Shown here: positions 47,477 to 56,388 of the stretch, piece after piece
Layout of the letters: each line of letters begins with the position of its first letter
Position numbering within the stretch: position 1 is the stretch's first letter
Origin: Neobacillus ginsengisoli
GTDB taxonomy: Bacteria; Bacillota; Bacilli; Bacillales_B; DSM-18226
Assembly: GCF_030813055.1 (NCBI RefSeq)
Contig: NZ_JAUSTW010000008.1
Location: 1 to 64,000 of the forward strand
Direction of reading: 5' to 3'
Length of the DNA stretch: 64,000 nucleotides
Program-made: the position numbers and the translations under genes
The notes under the pieces: generated by a model
What the model saw: only the letters and a program-made list of their open reading frames with translations
Told to the model about the DNA's origin: nothing
Database searches by the model: none

Positions 47477-47686
47477 TTGGTTGGTTTTGACTATTGGATT
47501 AGCCAAAATGATTTTATTAACCTATCTCCCAAAAATGTGCAGAATATGATTAAAGCTACTAATAGTATTCTTAGTAAAACTGAGGAGCAAAAACCCGCCC
47601 TTTATTTATTTGAGTTTGAAAAACCTTCTGAAACTAAAACCATTACGGATAACGAACTAGTAATTATAAACAAAGATAAAAAATAA
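47477..47686 (+). CDS. Doubtful small ORF, 69 aa
   Basis: Begins at a TTG without a clear ribosome binding site and reads WISQNDFINLSPKNVQNMI, then SILSKTEEQKPALYLFEFEK. The codon pattern looks coding, so it may be the end of a broken gene rather than a complete one. No function can be given. Confidence 0.3.
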   Translation: MVGFDYWISQNDFINLSPKNVQNMIKATNSILSKTEEQKPALYLFEFEKPSETKTITDNELVIINKDKK

Positions 47687-47691
47687 GTAAA

Positions 47692-47715
47692 AGAGTTTCC
47701 TTAATAAAGGAGACT
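47692..47715 (-). terminator. Hairpin with T-rich 3' side on the minus strand
   Basis: GAGTCTCCTT / AAGGAAACTC (minus strand, one wobble), followed by TTTTACTTATTTTTT. May terminate read-through from the HNH operon. Confidence 0.55.
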
Positions 47716-47746
47716 CACTTAGCTTACATAATAATAAATAAAACAA

Positions 47747-47782
47747 GGATATCCCTTCACTTTTGGAGAAAATGGGATATCC
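47747..47782 (-). terminator. Terminator of the HNH operon
   Basis: A perfect 9-bp stem GGATATCCC / GGGATATCC with an 18-base loop, followed on the minus strand by TTGTTTTATTTA. Confidence 0.65.
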
Positions 47783-47818
47783 CCATTATATAAATCCATC
47801 GAAGATTAAGGCTACTTT

Positions 47819-49252
47819 CTACCACATAATTATTTCCTTTAATTGGTCAAGAGATAGGACATTGTCCTTCTGCCTATGAACCATCCGATGACAATTGGAA
47901 CAAAGCGTAACCAAGTCTTCAGCAGGATTGATATCCATTTCCTCTTTCAGTGTACTAAGCTGCTTTACATGATGTACTTCAATGAAATCTTTCCCATGTT
48001 CCCCGTATACCTCTTCAAAATTAAAGCCACAAGCCATGCATGTAAGTCCATGGATTTCAATTGCCCTTTGTCTGTTTATAGGGTTTCTTTCATACCTTTT
48101 ACCATAATAATACCTAACAGCTCCATCTTGGTAATATTCATCCTCCTCTGCACGCTCGGACTCAATATCATTACTAACTGTCTCTAGTTGTTTGTTTTGG
48201 ATGCCCTTACCTTTGTTAAAAAGGTCTTCTAGGACTTTAGTCTTTTCATTTTGCCAAGCATCTGCATTTGGTCTGTCCTGCTTATAATGAACCATGGTAA
48301 TGTCATCAATTGAAACAGCTGGAGCATATTCTAACAAAAAACGTATTCCCATATCTTTTGCGGGTGTTAACAGGTTTTTATGATTCCTATCATATACATA
48401 ATCTTTTTTAATGACTTGATGATTTTCTAGTACAATTACTCTATAAATAATATTTTGGTGAGGAGGTGTAAGATTTTCAGGATTTTTAACAGTTAAAATA
48501 TAATACTTTGTTTCTAGTTTTCCCTTAACATACTCTTTTTTAGAAAAACTTCTATTAAACTGAATGTAGTCAAATTCGCCTGGAACAGCACTGTTTTCTA
48601 TAATTTCAGATGCTATATGTACTTCGAATTCATTATCACTGTATTTGGTAAATTTCATCTTTAATTTGCTCTTTGTTAAAGTCCCTTCTTTAAAACCTTC
48701 GTATTCAACCGGAAAGTCATCTCTAATTGCTTTTGCGAAATCACCTGCCCAAAGTAACCTTGTTCTTGGGTTATCAATCTTATCCATAATAAAATTAGCT
48801 TCATATTGGGTATCACTATAAATTAAAGTGGTCCTTCTTTTTTCTCCTTTTTCCATATTCTCTATTTCAAAGAAATATCTTATATCCATTGGGATACCAG
48901 TTCCTTTATGTAAAAAAGATGATTTATCCATCTCCTTTACTGCAACGATTGGGGATATGATTGTCCATGAATGGCTTCCATGCTCATGTTCTCTTTCATT
49001 TGATTTAATTTCAAAACCCAAATCCGATAAATAAGAATTCGATTCTTTTCCACCACTGAATTCTGAAGGGATCAATTCATGACCATTTGCATATTTATTA
49101 GCGAGCGTTAAAACATACTTTGGAGGATAATGCCGCCCTTCATACAAAAGATTAAACTTGGTTGAATTCCTTTCTTCTGGGACTCCGTGATTGTCGATTT
49201 CAGATATAGCGCTTAATACATGTTCCCTTTTAATATTTTTTGGAATTGGCAT
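47819..49252 (-). CDS. HNH endonuclease with ScoMcrA-like head domain (type IV-like)
   Basis: 477 aa. Residues 1-82 (IKREHVLSAISEIDNHGVPE, then YEGRHYPPKYVLTLAN) match the N-terminal head domain of ScoMcrA-like restriction enzymes. The middle (about 95-330) is an uncharacterised, possibly recognition, domain. The C-terminus is an HNH nuclease: CMACGFNF, EVHHVKQL, then CSNCHRMVHR with all four zinc Cys. ScoMcrA itself cuts phosphorothioated or methylated DNA, but I do not see its sulfur-binding domain here. It overlaps the upstream gene (TAATG) and is last in a three-gene operon. GAGGAGG is the ribosome binding site. Confidence 0.82.
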   Translation of the reverse strand: MPIPKNIKREHVLSAISEIDNHGVPEERNSTKFNLLYEGRHYPPKYVLTLANKYANGHELIPSEFSGGKESNSYLSDLGFEIKSNEREHEHGSHSWTIISPIVAVKEMDKSSFLHKGTGIPMDIRYFFEIENMEKGEKRRTTLIYSDTQYEANFIMDKIDNPRTRLLWAGDFAKAIRDDFPVEYEGFKEGTLTKSKLKMKFTKYSDNEFEVHIASEIIENSAVPGEFDYIQFNRSFSKKEYVKGKLETKYYILTVKNPENLTPPHQNIIYRVIVLENHQVIKKDYVYDRNHKNLLTPAKDMGIRFLLEYAPAVSIDDITMVHYKQDRPNADAWQNEKTKVLEDLFNKGKGIQNKQLETVSNDIESERAEEDEYYQDGAVRYYYGKRYERNPINRQRAIEIHGLTCMACGFNFEEVYGEHGKDFIEVHHVKQLSTLKEEMDINPAEDLVTLCSNCHRMVHRQKDNVLSLDQLKEIIMW

Positions 49253-49677
49253 TATTTTACCTCCTCATGTCTTTCAGTATAAAACCTTAATTGTTCTCCA
49301 ATAGCCTTTCCTTCAAGAGGAACATTAACTAATATACCTATGTCCCGCAATGGTTTAATAAGATGTTCCCTATATTTGTTACCAGCATAGAAGTCAATTT
49401 CGTTAGGCTTAATTTTAACTATGTCCCTTAGGACCGATTCAGCCCAAAATTTTCGCTCCCTTATGTTCATCTTGTTGAGTGTAACATCATATGGTTCGAT
49501 TACCTTATCCTTTGAAAGGAGTCCGTATTTTGCTGATAAAACGTACCAATCATCATAGTCCTTTGCTTCAATGTAGTTTACTGCTTTCTTAAACAAAGTT
49601 GATTTACTATACAGCTTTTTCGCCTCACATGGATACTCTTCTTTTAACTTAGTACAACTTACTAAGGCAATTTTCAT
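49252..49677 (-). CDS. DUF6884-like protein
   Basis: 141 aa. Begins KIALVSCTKLKEEYPCEAKK and contains DDWYVLSAKYGLLSKDKVIEPY, the pattern of DUF6884 proteins (SC-x-KK start, W-xx-LSAKYGLL). These are small proteins often found near DNA-modifying or restriction genes; the activity is unknown. It shares one base with the HNH start codon, so translation is coupled. Confidence 0.7.
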   Translation of the reverse strand: MKIALVSCTKLKEEYPCEAKKLYSKSTLFKKAVNYIEAKDYDDWYVLSAKYGLLSKDKVIEPYDVTLNKMNIRERKFWAESVLRDIVKIKPNEIDFYAGNKYREHLIKPLRDIGILVNVPLEGKAIGEQLRFYTERHEEVK

Positions 49678-49695
49678 TTTTATTCCTTCCCCTTT

Positions 49696-50571
49696 TTAAA
49701 AAGGTAATGAATCGTCGTCATCTCGAATTAAAAGACGTTCGTTATAAAAATCGGTTAATTTATTCAGCTCATTCCTAGTAAAATTTGAATTTCGAATTAT
49801 ATCATAACAATCTTCCCATGATATCCATCCAATATGTTTACTTAGAGTCTCCAGTTGCTCATGTAAATTTTTGTCGTCATACCAGGATTGTATAGTTCGA
49901 ATATCTTCCGCTAAAGCCTCCAATTCGTTCTTATATTCATGCATTTTATAGTAATACAATCGGCTTCCTGGATATTCCATATAAATAGCTGGTGTTATGA
50001 GCAAAAAATAAAAGTTTTTTACATCAAAGTTCATGGAAGCCAATCCCACTTCGATACTTCTAGCAATTTGATTACGGGTTGTAAAGTATGTAGTTTGGTA
50101 GGAAATGTCTGAAGTAAACTTACACTCAATAAAAATCTTTTTCTGATTGTTAAGGGTAAGCGTGCAATCAAAAGTGGTTTTGCCTTCTATCACCTGTTTG
50201 GATTTACTTTCTTCCCTTAAATACTTGACGGGATTTTGAAAAGTCTTACTTCGGATTGTTTCCATCACCTCTTTAGTGGGGGAAATGGCCTTTTCTAGTT
50301 CTAATTTTACTTCTGCTAAGTCAGTCCAATCATCATCAACAAATCCTTTTTCCAAAAGTTTTCTCCAGCTTTTGGGTCCATTTTTATGTAAGAACGCCAT
50401 TGTATATAAGGTAAGTAAGGTTTCATCTTTTTCCTTTTGATGAGCAAACCTTTTATTTAAACTCGAAAGATTAGTATCCCTATTAATCAATGACTCAATC
50501 CCTTTTATTCTTTTTTCCTTTTCACTTGAAAACAATGATTTTAAAAACTCTCTATCTAATATTAGGTTCAT
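49696..50571 (-). CDS. PD-(D/E)XK nuclease-like protein
   Basis: 291 aa. The core FDCTLTLNNQKKIFIECKFT supplies Asp and Glu-x-Lys of a PD-(D/E)XK active site. The helical N-terminus (about 1-115) may bind DNA. First gene of the HNH operon, 18 bases before the DUF6884-like gene, so the three probably form one restriction unit. The specific family is not recognised. Confidence 0.6.
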   Translation of the reverse strand: MNLILDREFLKSLFSSEKEKRIKGIESLINRDTNLSSLNKRFAHQKEKDETLLTLYTMAFLHKNGPKSWRKLLEKGFVDDDWTDLAEVKLELEKAISPTKEVMETIRSKTFQNPVKYLREESKSKQVIEGKTTFDCTLTLNNQKKIFIECKFTSDISYQTTYFTTRNQIARSIEVGLASMNFDVKNFYFLLITPAIYMEYPGSRLYYYKMHEYKNELEALAEDIRTIQSWYDDKNLHEQLETLSKHIGWISWEDCYDIIRNSNFTRNELNKLTDFYNERLLIRDDDDSLPF

Positions 50572-50697
50572 ACATTATTGCACCTCCACCCTAATCCTAT
50601 ATTTACCATTGTAATATAATTCCTGCACCATTCGAAGTGTATCATCAAATTTGTTCTATATTTTTACAATAGAAAAAGGGACCGCCTTCGATTAAGA

Positions 50698-50730
50698 AAA
50701 AAGCACCTACCATATTTGGTAAAGTGCTTT
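50698..50730 (-). terminator. Terminator of the Mrr-like gene
   Basis: AAAGCACTTTACCAA pairs with TTGGTAGGTGCTTT-type arms on the minus strand, followed by TTTTTCTT. Confidence 0.85.
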
Positions 50731-50738
50731 AGTAAAAT

Positions 50739-51728
50739 TTATTCAGGCACATATATTTTCTGAAGTGGCAGCAATGACCTTGTATCGTTTGGCATTTTCT
50801 CATACCAGAAAACTATCATATTGACTAGTTCTTCTAAATCCAATAGTTTTACGTTATGATGTTTAGCTATGGCTTCAGCATGTGAGGTAAAGCCCCCAGT
50901 TGAAACAAATAAACAGCTTGCATCCAGTGGATGTGCACCTAATAACTGTTGAATTTCTGGACCAGAGGAACTTGACTTACGATGTTTTACCTGAACCTTT
51001 ATGATTGGTCTTTCAAAGCCCAATGCATCTTTGTGAGCCAAGATATCAACTCCACCATCAGGACCTTTTTTGCTTACCTTTACGTTATACCCCATTGCTT
51101 GAAGTAATCCTGCTACAAGCTCTTGCATTTGCCAGGCATCTAATTTATCGACTTTATCCTGGATTAAGGTAAGGGCTTTTGAAACAAAGTCTTCAATAAT
51201 AAAATCCTCATCGTCATCGTCAGAAGGCGGAGGAATAATTGGATTTTTATCATTATTTTTTAAAAGATTATCAAACTCGGTTCCCCAATCATCAACACGA
51301 AAAACTGTTAAAGTTGAACCAAGTGAATTTTTTGCAGCCTGTGATAAGAGGTCCCTTGACACTTTTTTCTCTTCCCATTTAACGCTGATACAGTTTGGAT
51401 AGTAATCACTTACAGCAGTGCTGTCATATTTATGAGTTCCTGTTACCTTTCCCACTATGTATTCCCTTTTGTCTCTTGCATAAGACAAAATTCTATCGCC
51501 TATCTCTATTTCATATGCAAATCGCCAGACTTGACTTGCCCAATTTATTCTTGTTCCAGGTTTTTCTCCGTAATAGATTTCATGGGCCTTTTCAATAAAA
51601 TCATTTCTATTTCTAAATTTTTTAGGGTTATCAAGATCTGCCCATCCAATTGATGCTACTCCTTTTTCTAGCCATAAAGAAATTAGCTCATTATTATCTC
51701 CTGCTCTTACCATCCACCATCTTGTCAT
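50739..51728 (-). CDS. Mrr-type restriction endonuclease
   Basis: 329 aa. Residues 1-125 (WWMVRAGDNNELISLWLEKG, then ASIGWADL) form an EVE/PUA-like domain that could read modified bases. About 190-310 is the Mrr catalytic domain, with GYNVKVSKKGPDGGVDILAH and the Q-V-K of IIKVQVKHR as the D-QxK active site. An acidic linker (DDDDEDF) separates them. Mrr enzymes cut methylated foreign DNA. It is monocistronic with its own terminator. The start region overlaps a dead gene upstream. Confidence 0.85.
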   Translation of the reverse strand: MTRWWMVRAGDNNELISLWLEKGVASIGWADLDNPKKFRNRNDFIEKAHEIYYGEKPGTRINWASQVWRFAYEIEIGDRILSYARDKREYIVGKVTGTHKYDSTAVSDYYPNCISVKWEEKKVSRDLLSQAAKNSLGSTLTVFRVDDWGTEFDNLLKNNDKNPIIPPPSDDDDEDFIIEDFVSKALTLIQDKVDKLDAWQMQELVAGLLQAMGYNVKVSKKGPDGGVDILAHKDALGFERPIIKVQVKHRKSSSSGPEIQQLLGAHPLDASCLFVSTGGFTSHAEAIAKHHNVKLLDLEELVNMIVFWYEKMPNDTRSLLPLQKIYVPE

Positions 51729-52184
51729 TTATATATTCCCCTTTAATTAAATTATTGTTATTAACCAACAAGTTCGGAATGAATGGGACATCTGCTAATT
51801 CATACCTATAAAAAGGATTAGGTTCATCCCAATTGGTTGGCATTTTTTTTGTTAATAAGAGAGCAACCTCTTCTAATGTAACCGTACACACATAGTAAAA
51901 CTTATACATTAAATTATATATGAACGGTTCAGTTATGGTGCTTGACATCGTTGCTTATACCATATTGTTAACTTATAAGTTTTTAGGGACCATGTGGTCG
52001 AACCTTAATTTGTTTTGCAATGGAGTTCCTGACTTTGCATTTAGAGAATTAAAATCAGCCATTTTATATTTTTGGGTTGATAATCCTTTTTCTCGGAAAA
52101 AATTCGTTTTGACAACATACATTTCATCACCAATTGCCTTCGAGCTAAAATGGAAAGCCCTTAATGCTTCAACTTGAAATTAAT
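51694..52184 (-). pseudogene. Unrecognised gene with two in-frame stops
   Basis: One frame runs from about 52184 to 51694 and is interrupted only by TAA at 51973-51975 and TAA at 51955-51957. Readable parts are VEALRAFHFSSKAIGDEMYV, LRFDHMVPKNL, then EEVALLLTKKMPTNWDE. The frame is otherwise clean, so the stops are recent. The RFDHMVPKNL wording recalls HNH-like nuclease C-termini, but I cannot name the family. Its end overlaps the mrr start. Confidence 0.5.
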
Positions 52185-52189
52185 TTTTT

Positions 52190-52786
52190 ACGGTAAGGCT
52201 TTCCTTAATTCGCTTACTTAAATATTGGCTGTACTCTTCTCTGTTAATTGTTGCATTTTTCGTTTTTCTAGGAGAAGGATGGAATCGTTTACTTCCTGCA
52301 CTTTCAACTCATCAGGGTTCTTTATATAAATACCATTTAGCCTTTCCCATTAACCACTTCTTCTTATTGCCCATCCAATCGATATGGGGCACGAATCATC
52401 GTTATAATCCAAAATATACCCTGATAAAACGGAGAGGATTTAAATCGCTATACTATTTTTTGTCTTGTTTATCTTCCCCCTGGTTCTACCATTAAAACAT
52501 TTCTGGTTCGATACCTTAAAATCCAACCGTCGCTTTAACCAAAGTCCTACAATACCCAATAAACAGTATCCGGAAGCTTGGTGGTAGAACTCTCGATCAC
52601 GGTAAATTGATTAATTCAAGAAAATCGTTATTTCCAGGATACTCGACACCAGAATGAGTGTCTTCTAAAAACCATTTCAACACATCATCAGAATAATCTC
52701 TGGCAAGATAAGTCCGCATCAATCACTGAACCATTTGTTCCTTGATAGCCAATTCCCACAACCTATTCAAGAGAGCTTATTCCTAA
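52190..52786 (-). pseudogene. Decayed minus-strand coding sequence
   Basis: Scattered fragments read REFYHQASGYCLLGIVGLWL, then KNPDELKVQEVNDSILLLEK and RKMQQLTEKSTANI, in more than one frame with stops between. They look like a membrane or island protein long out of use. The family is unknown, and the boundaries are approximate. Confidence 0.35.
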
Positions 52787-53566
52787 TCATCCTCGTGAAA
52801 TGGGAACTCTCAGTTTCATCTCCAAGTGTTTTAATCTACGTGTTTCTTTACCTTCATTAACTGGATATAAAAAATCACTAAGGTTATCACTTAAAGGCTG
52901 ATTTCTACTTTTTATATGAATTGTTTCAATAAGGTTAGAAATAAAATATCCAAAGGATAGATTCCTTAATTTATAAAATGAAAAACACTCAAGCTCATCT
53001 ATGTCTTCAGGATTTCCTTCCCCCCAATATTTAACGAAAATATCAGGGCCAAATGTAATGTGGTTAATATATCCATTATTACTTAACAAAGCATGTTTTA
53101 CAGTATCGGGAAGAACTCGATTTTCAGAAAAGCTAATGTCAGATTCATAACCGAAGATACCATTAAAAATATTATTTCCAATTATTTCACCATTCTTATT
53201 CGCTTTAATAATTGCATTACTGCACTTTTCATTTGCACTCAGTTTGGACTTTACTTCAATAATCCCATAAATACTTTCAGGTAATGCTATTACAAAATCC
53301 CCTTCAGAAAATAGAGTAGGTATGCTGTTATCATAGATAATTAAATCAATTTGACTAGTAATTTCTTGTCCATTACTTACAAATCCTGTACCAATGGAAA
53401 TATTAGACGGTAAAACCTTTTTTAAGTAATTCATTAATAATACTTCTTTAAATCTCCCATCTTCTCCCCAATGACGATTTCCGATAAAGTATCTTACTCT
53501 ATTTCGACTAGCCAATAATTCTGCTGTGATCGATTCATGATATGCTGTAAAATCACTGTTTCTCAT
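52787..53566 (-). CDS. DUF6602 nuclease-like protein
   Basis: 259 aa. SQIDLIIYDNS followed by YGIIEVKSKL gives the Asp and Glu-x-Lys of a PD-(D/E)XK fold, and the N-terminal YHESITAELLASRNRVRYFI with HWGEDGRFKEVLL matches the DUF6602 pattern. Members are common in phage-defence islands; the activity is unproved. Its start overlaps the hsdM remnant upstream by four bases (ATGA). Confidence 0.72.
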   Translation of the reverse strand: MRNSDFTAYHESITAELLASRNRVRYFIGNRHWGEDGRFKEVLLMNYLKKVLPSNISIGTGFVSNGQEITSQIDLIIYDNSIPTLFSEGDFVIALPESIYGIIEVKSKLSANEKCSNAIIKANKNGEIIGNNIFNGIFGYESDISFSENRVLPDTVKHALLSNNGYINHITFGPDIFVKYWGEGNPEDIDELECFSFYKLRNLSFGYFISNLIETIHIKSRNQPLSDNLSDFLYPVNEGKETRRLKHLEMKLRVPISRG

Positions 53567-53815
53567 TTTAAAATCTCCCTTAATTCGGTTTCTCCAGATA
53601 GAAGTTTTGGAAAAAGAGTGTTTATTAAATCACCCGAAGTTCCGATTGTTTTTTTTAAAAGCATCAGATACATAATTTTAAAAAAACATCCCAAGTACTC
53701 CGTGTTAATATTCAGATGAACCCATTCTGCCGAGCGCAAATTATCTGACAATAGCCATAGCTTTCCTTCAAATCCAATATTTGCTGTAGATCAAGTTGTT
53801 CCTTAACTATAAAAA
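53563..53815 (-). pseudogene. Type I restriction methyltransferase (HsdM) N-terminal remnant
   Basis: The minus strand reads NIGFEGKLWLLSDNLR, matching the first helix of HsdM (typical GFEEKLWLAADKLR). After an indel-scarred stretch, YVSDAFKK appears in another frame, as in LGLIFLKYVSDAF. Only about the first 60 of ~500 residues remain and no SAM motif survives. It shows that a type I restriction locus once stood here. Confidence 0.55.
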
Positions 53816-54281
53816 ACCTCTAGTTCTATTGTAATGGAAATCAATGATATTTGAAATTCTAATTCCTTATTAATCGTTGTAGTTATTAGAAAGCATTTTA
53901 CTAGACATAATACAAATAACCCATCAATTTCATTTTCCATACATATCATCAGTCTAATCTTACTTTCTCAAAAATCCGTCACCTAAAGCGGAATTTGCAA
54001 ACTTGATGAGAAAATAAACTTAAGGGATTAATGAATCTAATTAGAGGGCTACAAGGTTTGATAACAAAGATTTATAGCAGGTATCTGCAAGTATAAACTT
54101 GGTGAAAAATATCTAATACTTACCTTTCTATATTACTGTTTAATTCCAAAAGGGATTACTTATTCATGTACATCTTTTTAATACCATTGTAAAGATTAAA
54201 CGGAACAAGTTATATCCTTTTCTGAATAGGCGTACGTGTGTCGTCGACTAATTTTGGACGGGTGCACTCAATAAACATAAT
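53816..54281. other. Gene-free AT-rich spacer
   Basis: No frame with coding character was seen. It lies between the hsdM remnant and the terminator at 54282. Confidence 0.45.
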
Positions 54282-54304
54282 AAAAGCCCCCACGAAGGAG
54301 GCAT
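54282..54304 (-). terminator. Rho-independent terminator
   Basis: On the minus strand GCCTCC-TTCGTG-GGGGGC is followed by TTTTATTA; just beyond the stop at 54320. Confidence 0.8.
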
Positions 54305-54319
54305 TGATAGAGTAATTTA

Positions 54320-54815
54320 TTATTCTTTGTTAGACTCTCTTTTCTTACTAACCATTATACTTTGAATACCAAGCAGGTACTTTTTCGTTGAACGACTTCC
54401 ATTGGGTGAATATTTAAATGATATATTCGTCCTTTCGAGGTTATCCATTAATGGTTGTAGGGTCTCATCACGTATAACCCAGATACATCCGCCCTTTTCT
54501 CTCTGATCTATGACATCGTATCCCTCAGTTTGTAAATATTGAACTAAAGAAAATGAGTCTAAGTCCTTATTTTCACTTAGTTTGTTTTTATTAGATGCAT
54601 CCGTTTCAAGATTATCTTCATCAAAAAAGCTAATTTGACTTTGAAAACCTTCTAATTTAGAATCAAACAATTCAGTTTTTTATCCCAAGTGGCATCATTC
54701 ACTCTTTGGTCATAATCTTTGTCCTCTTCGAAGATTTTCTCAAAAGAAATCACTTTATACTTGTCAATGATTTGCTGTATTCTTTCCAATTCCCCGTTCC
54801 CCACTTTCACATGTT
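54320..54815 (-). pseudogene. Helicase-tail-like protein, frameshifted in an A-run
   Basis: The first part (from GTG about 54815) reads VGNGELERIQQIIDKYKV, then FEEDKDYDQRVNDATWDKK. A missing A in a run near 54675 breaks the frame. The second part (ATG 54670) continues LFDSKLEGFQSQISFFDE and ends in a domain reading YLQTEGYDVIDQREKGGCIW. That domain (GG-x-LWV, LxPLMxxL, FxFxPNGSRxT) is a small C-terminal unit found on several helicase-like defence proteins. The 116-residue piece from 54670 could still be translated alone. Confidence 0.5.
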
Positions 54816-54939
54816 CAATACATAATATAGTAAATGATAATCTATTTATGTATCAATTCCCTCACTTGAACGATTTCCTGCATCTTTTTAAAGAAAATAC
54901 TACTTTTAATTGATTTAATAAAAAATAGACTACCATTCC

Positions 54940-55545
54940 TTAATAAATGACAACCGGTTCGTTCTGACTAAAATTGTCATACACGGTTTTCATTACACTT
55001 GGTGGAGTGTTAACACATCCTCCAGAACCTGCGGTGAGATATGCGTTACTTGCCCATTTTTTTCGCCAGCTGGCGTCATGAAACCCGCATCCACTGAGCG
55101 TAAAAGGAGCCCAATAAGATACTGGAACTCTATAGTGTGCCATTCCATATTCACTGCCCTCAAGGATTGAAGGCGATTCTTTAAACATAATATACCAAAC
55201 TCCTTTTGGTGTATCTTCGCCAACATCATGCCTGCCCCTTACCTACCACGTTTGTTGTAATTGCTAATTGGCCATTTTTTAAATTCCAAATACGTTGTTC
55301 TGCAATGGATACTTTCACATAAGTATCGCCAATACTTATTGTTCGTTATCGTATTGTAGCCAACACCTTTAGTTGTGAAACCAGTAGTGTAAATATGATC
55401 GGCAACATGCGATTTTTCCCCTTTTTCAAAAGCTTCCTGAATTCGCTTCGTTTCTTTAGGGACATTAATAGCCCAACCGTAAGATTCTCCTTTTACCTGT
55501 ATGACTGAACCTGAATGTGTTTTAAAAGTGAAATTTTTTTAAGGT
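54940..55545 (-). pseudogene. L,D-transpeptidase with PG-binding-4 domain, multiply frameshifted
   Basis: Fragments in three frames assemble into one protein. The PG-binding part reads VKGESYGWAINVPKETKRIQ then HIYTTGFTTKGVGYNT. The catalytic part reads YVKVSIAEQRIWNLKNGQLA, VGEDTPKGVWYIMFKESP and the active-site segment GCGFHDASW with GSGGCVNTPPSVMKTVYDN. The YkuD His, Ser-x-Gly-Cys motif is intact but the frames are not. Such enzymes make 3-3 peptidoglycan cross-links, often in spores. At least three indels separate the pieces, so this is dead. Confidence 0.78.
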
Positions 55546-55837
55546 TGATTGGGAATTATTAATTTCAGTAATCTTATTTTTATGTATCAATCCAAAATAT
55601 CTTATAGTTAGATTTTTATTAACAAGTAACTTAATTGTTGTTCATTGGACAAGCAAAGAGAACAGTACTTTGATAAAGATCTTTGCTAATAGTAGGTCTT
55701 TTCCATTGTAATTAGGTGTTATGGATAAAACAATTGCAATAGATAAAAAACCTTTTATCACTCCCCAACCAATAACAGTCTTCCACGAAAATGGAACAGA
55801 TTTTGAGAATTAAACATTAGCAGTCGAAAATCTCAAA
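55546..55837. other. Spacer with one tiny plus-strand ORF
   Basis: ATG 55721 opens 30 codons (MDKTIAIDKKPFITPQPITV, then FHENGTDFEN, stop at 55811). AGGTG precedes it. It is too short to judge; the rest is AT-rich without features. Confidence 0.25.
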
Positions 55838-55892
55838 AAACCTCAATTACTTATGATACGGTTCACCGCAAAGCATCTAAATGAGGTTTTTT
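55838..55892. terminator. Bidirectional terminator-like hairpin
   Basis: AAAAAACCTCA and TGAGGTTTTTT arms surround a 33-base loop; T-runs on both sides. It serves the J-domain gene on the minus strand. Confidence 0.65.
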
Positions 55893-55900
55893 ATTTTTTA

Positions 55901-56293
55901 CTATTTCTTTTTATTTAAATACGTATTTCCCAAAACTCCAATTAAAATAAGAGCTGCATTTATGATTACAGGTGTAAGGGTAACTTGTTTTCGATTTTTT
56001 CTCTGTATTTTTAGTATATTTATCGAAGGATTCGTTTTAGCGGGAGCTTCCTGATTTAAATTATGTGTGACGTTATGAGCTTTTTGGAAAAGGAGATCGT
56101 CATACCTCTTTCTTTTTTCAACATTTTTTAAAAATTCATATGCTTCTTTAACTCTTTTAAACTGTTCAGCGTTCCCTCTTTCTTTATCTGGATGTGCTTC
56201 TTTTACTTTTTTTCGATAAGCTTCTTTAATTTCACTAAAAGTTGCATCATAGGGTACGTCTAAAATACGATAGTAATTTCCAATGGTTCCCAT
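55901..56293 (-). CDS. J-domain protein with C-terminal membrane helix
   Basis: 130 aa from ATG 56293, chosen because GAGGGTGG precedes it; the frame extends 14 codons further without support. Residues 5-65 are a J-domain (YYRILDVPYDATFSEIKEAY) with the HPD triad in EAHPDKERG that stimulates DnaK ATPase. A basic linker is followed by one membrane helix (TPVIINAALILIGVLGNTYL). It lacks the G/F and zinc regions of DnaJ, so it is a type III, probably membrane-tethered co-chaperone. Client unknown. Confidence 0.82.
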   Translation of the reverse strand: MGTIGNYYRILDVPYDATFSEIKEAYRKKVKEAHPDKERGNAEQFKRVKEAYEFLKNVEKRKRYDDLLFQKAHNVTHNLNQEAPAKTNPSINILKIQRKNRKQVTLTPVIINAALILIGVLGNTYLNKKK

Positions 56294-56388
56294 GTATTTT
56301 CCACCCTCTTGTGTAAAAATAGCTCCTGTTTTCAAATTAAGGTAGAAGCCTTTTTTGTGTGAAGACGTCTACCTTTATTTCTTCTATT

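Noticed and set aside
47477..47686. Antitoxin or toxin gene next to the HNH operon
   Set aside because: No partner gene, no ribosome binding site and no family motif; kept only as a doubtful ORF.
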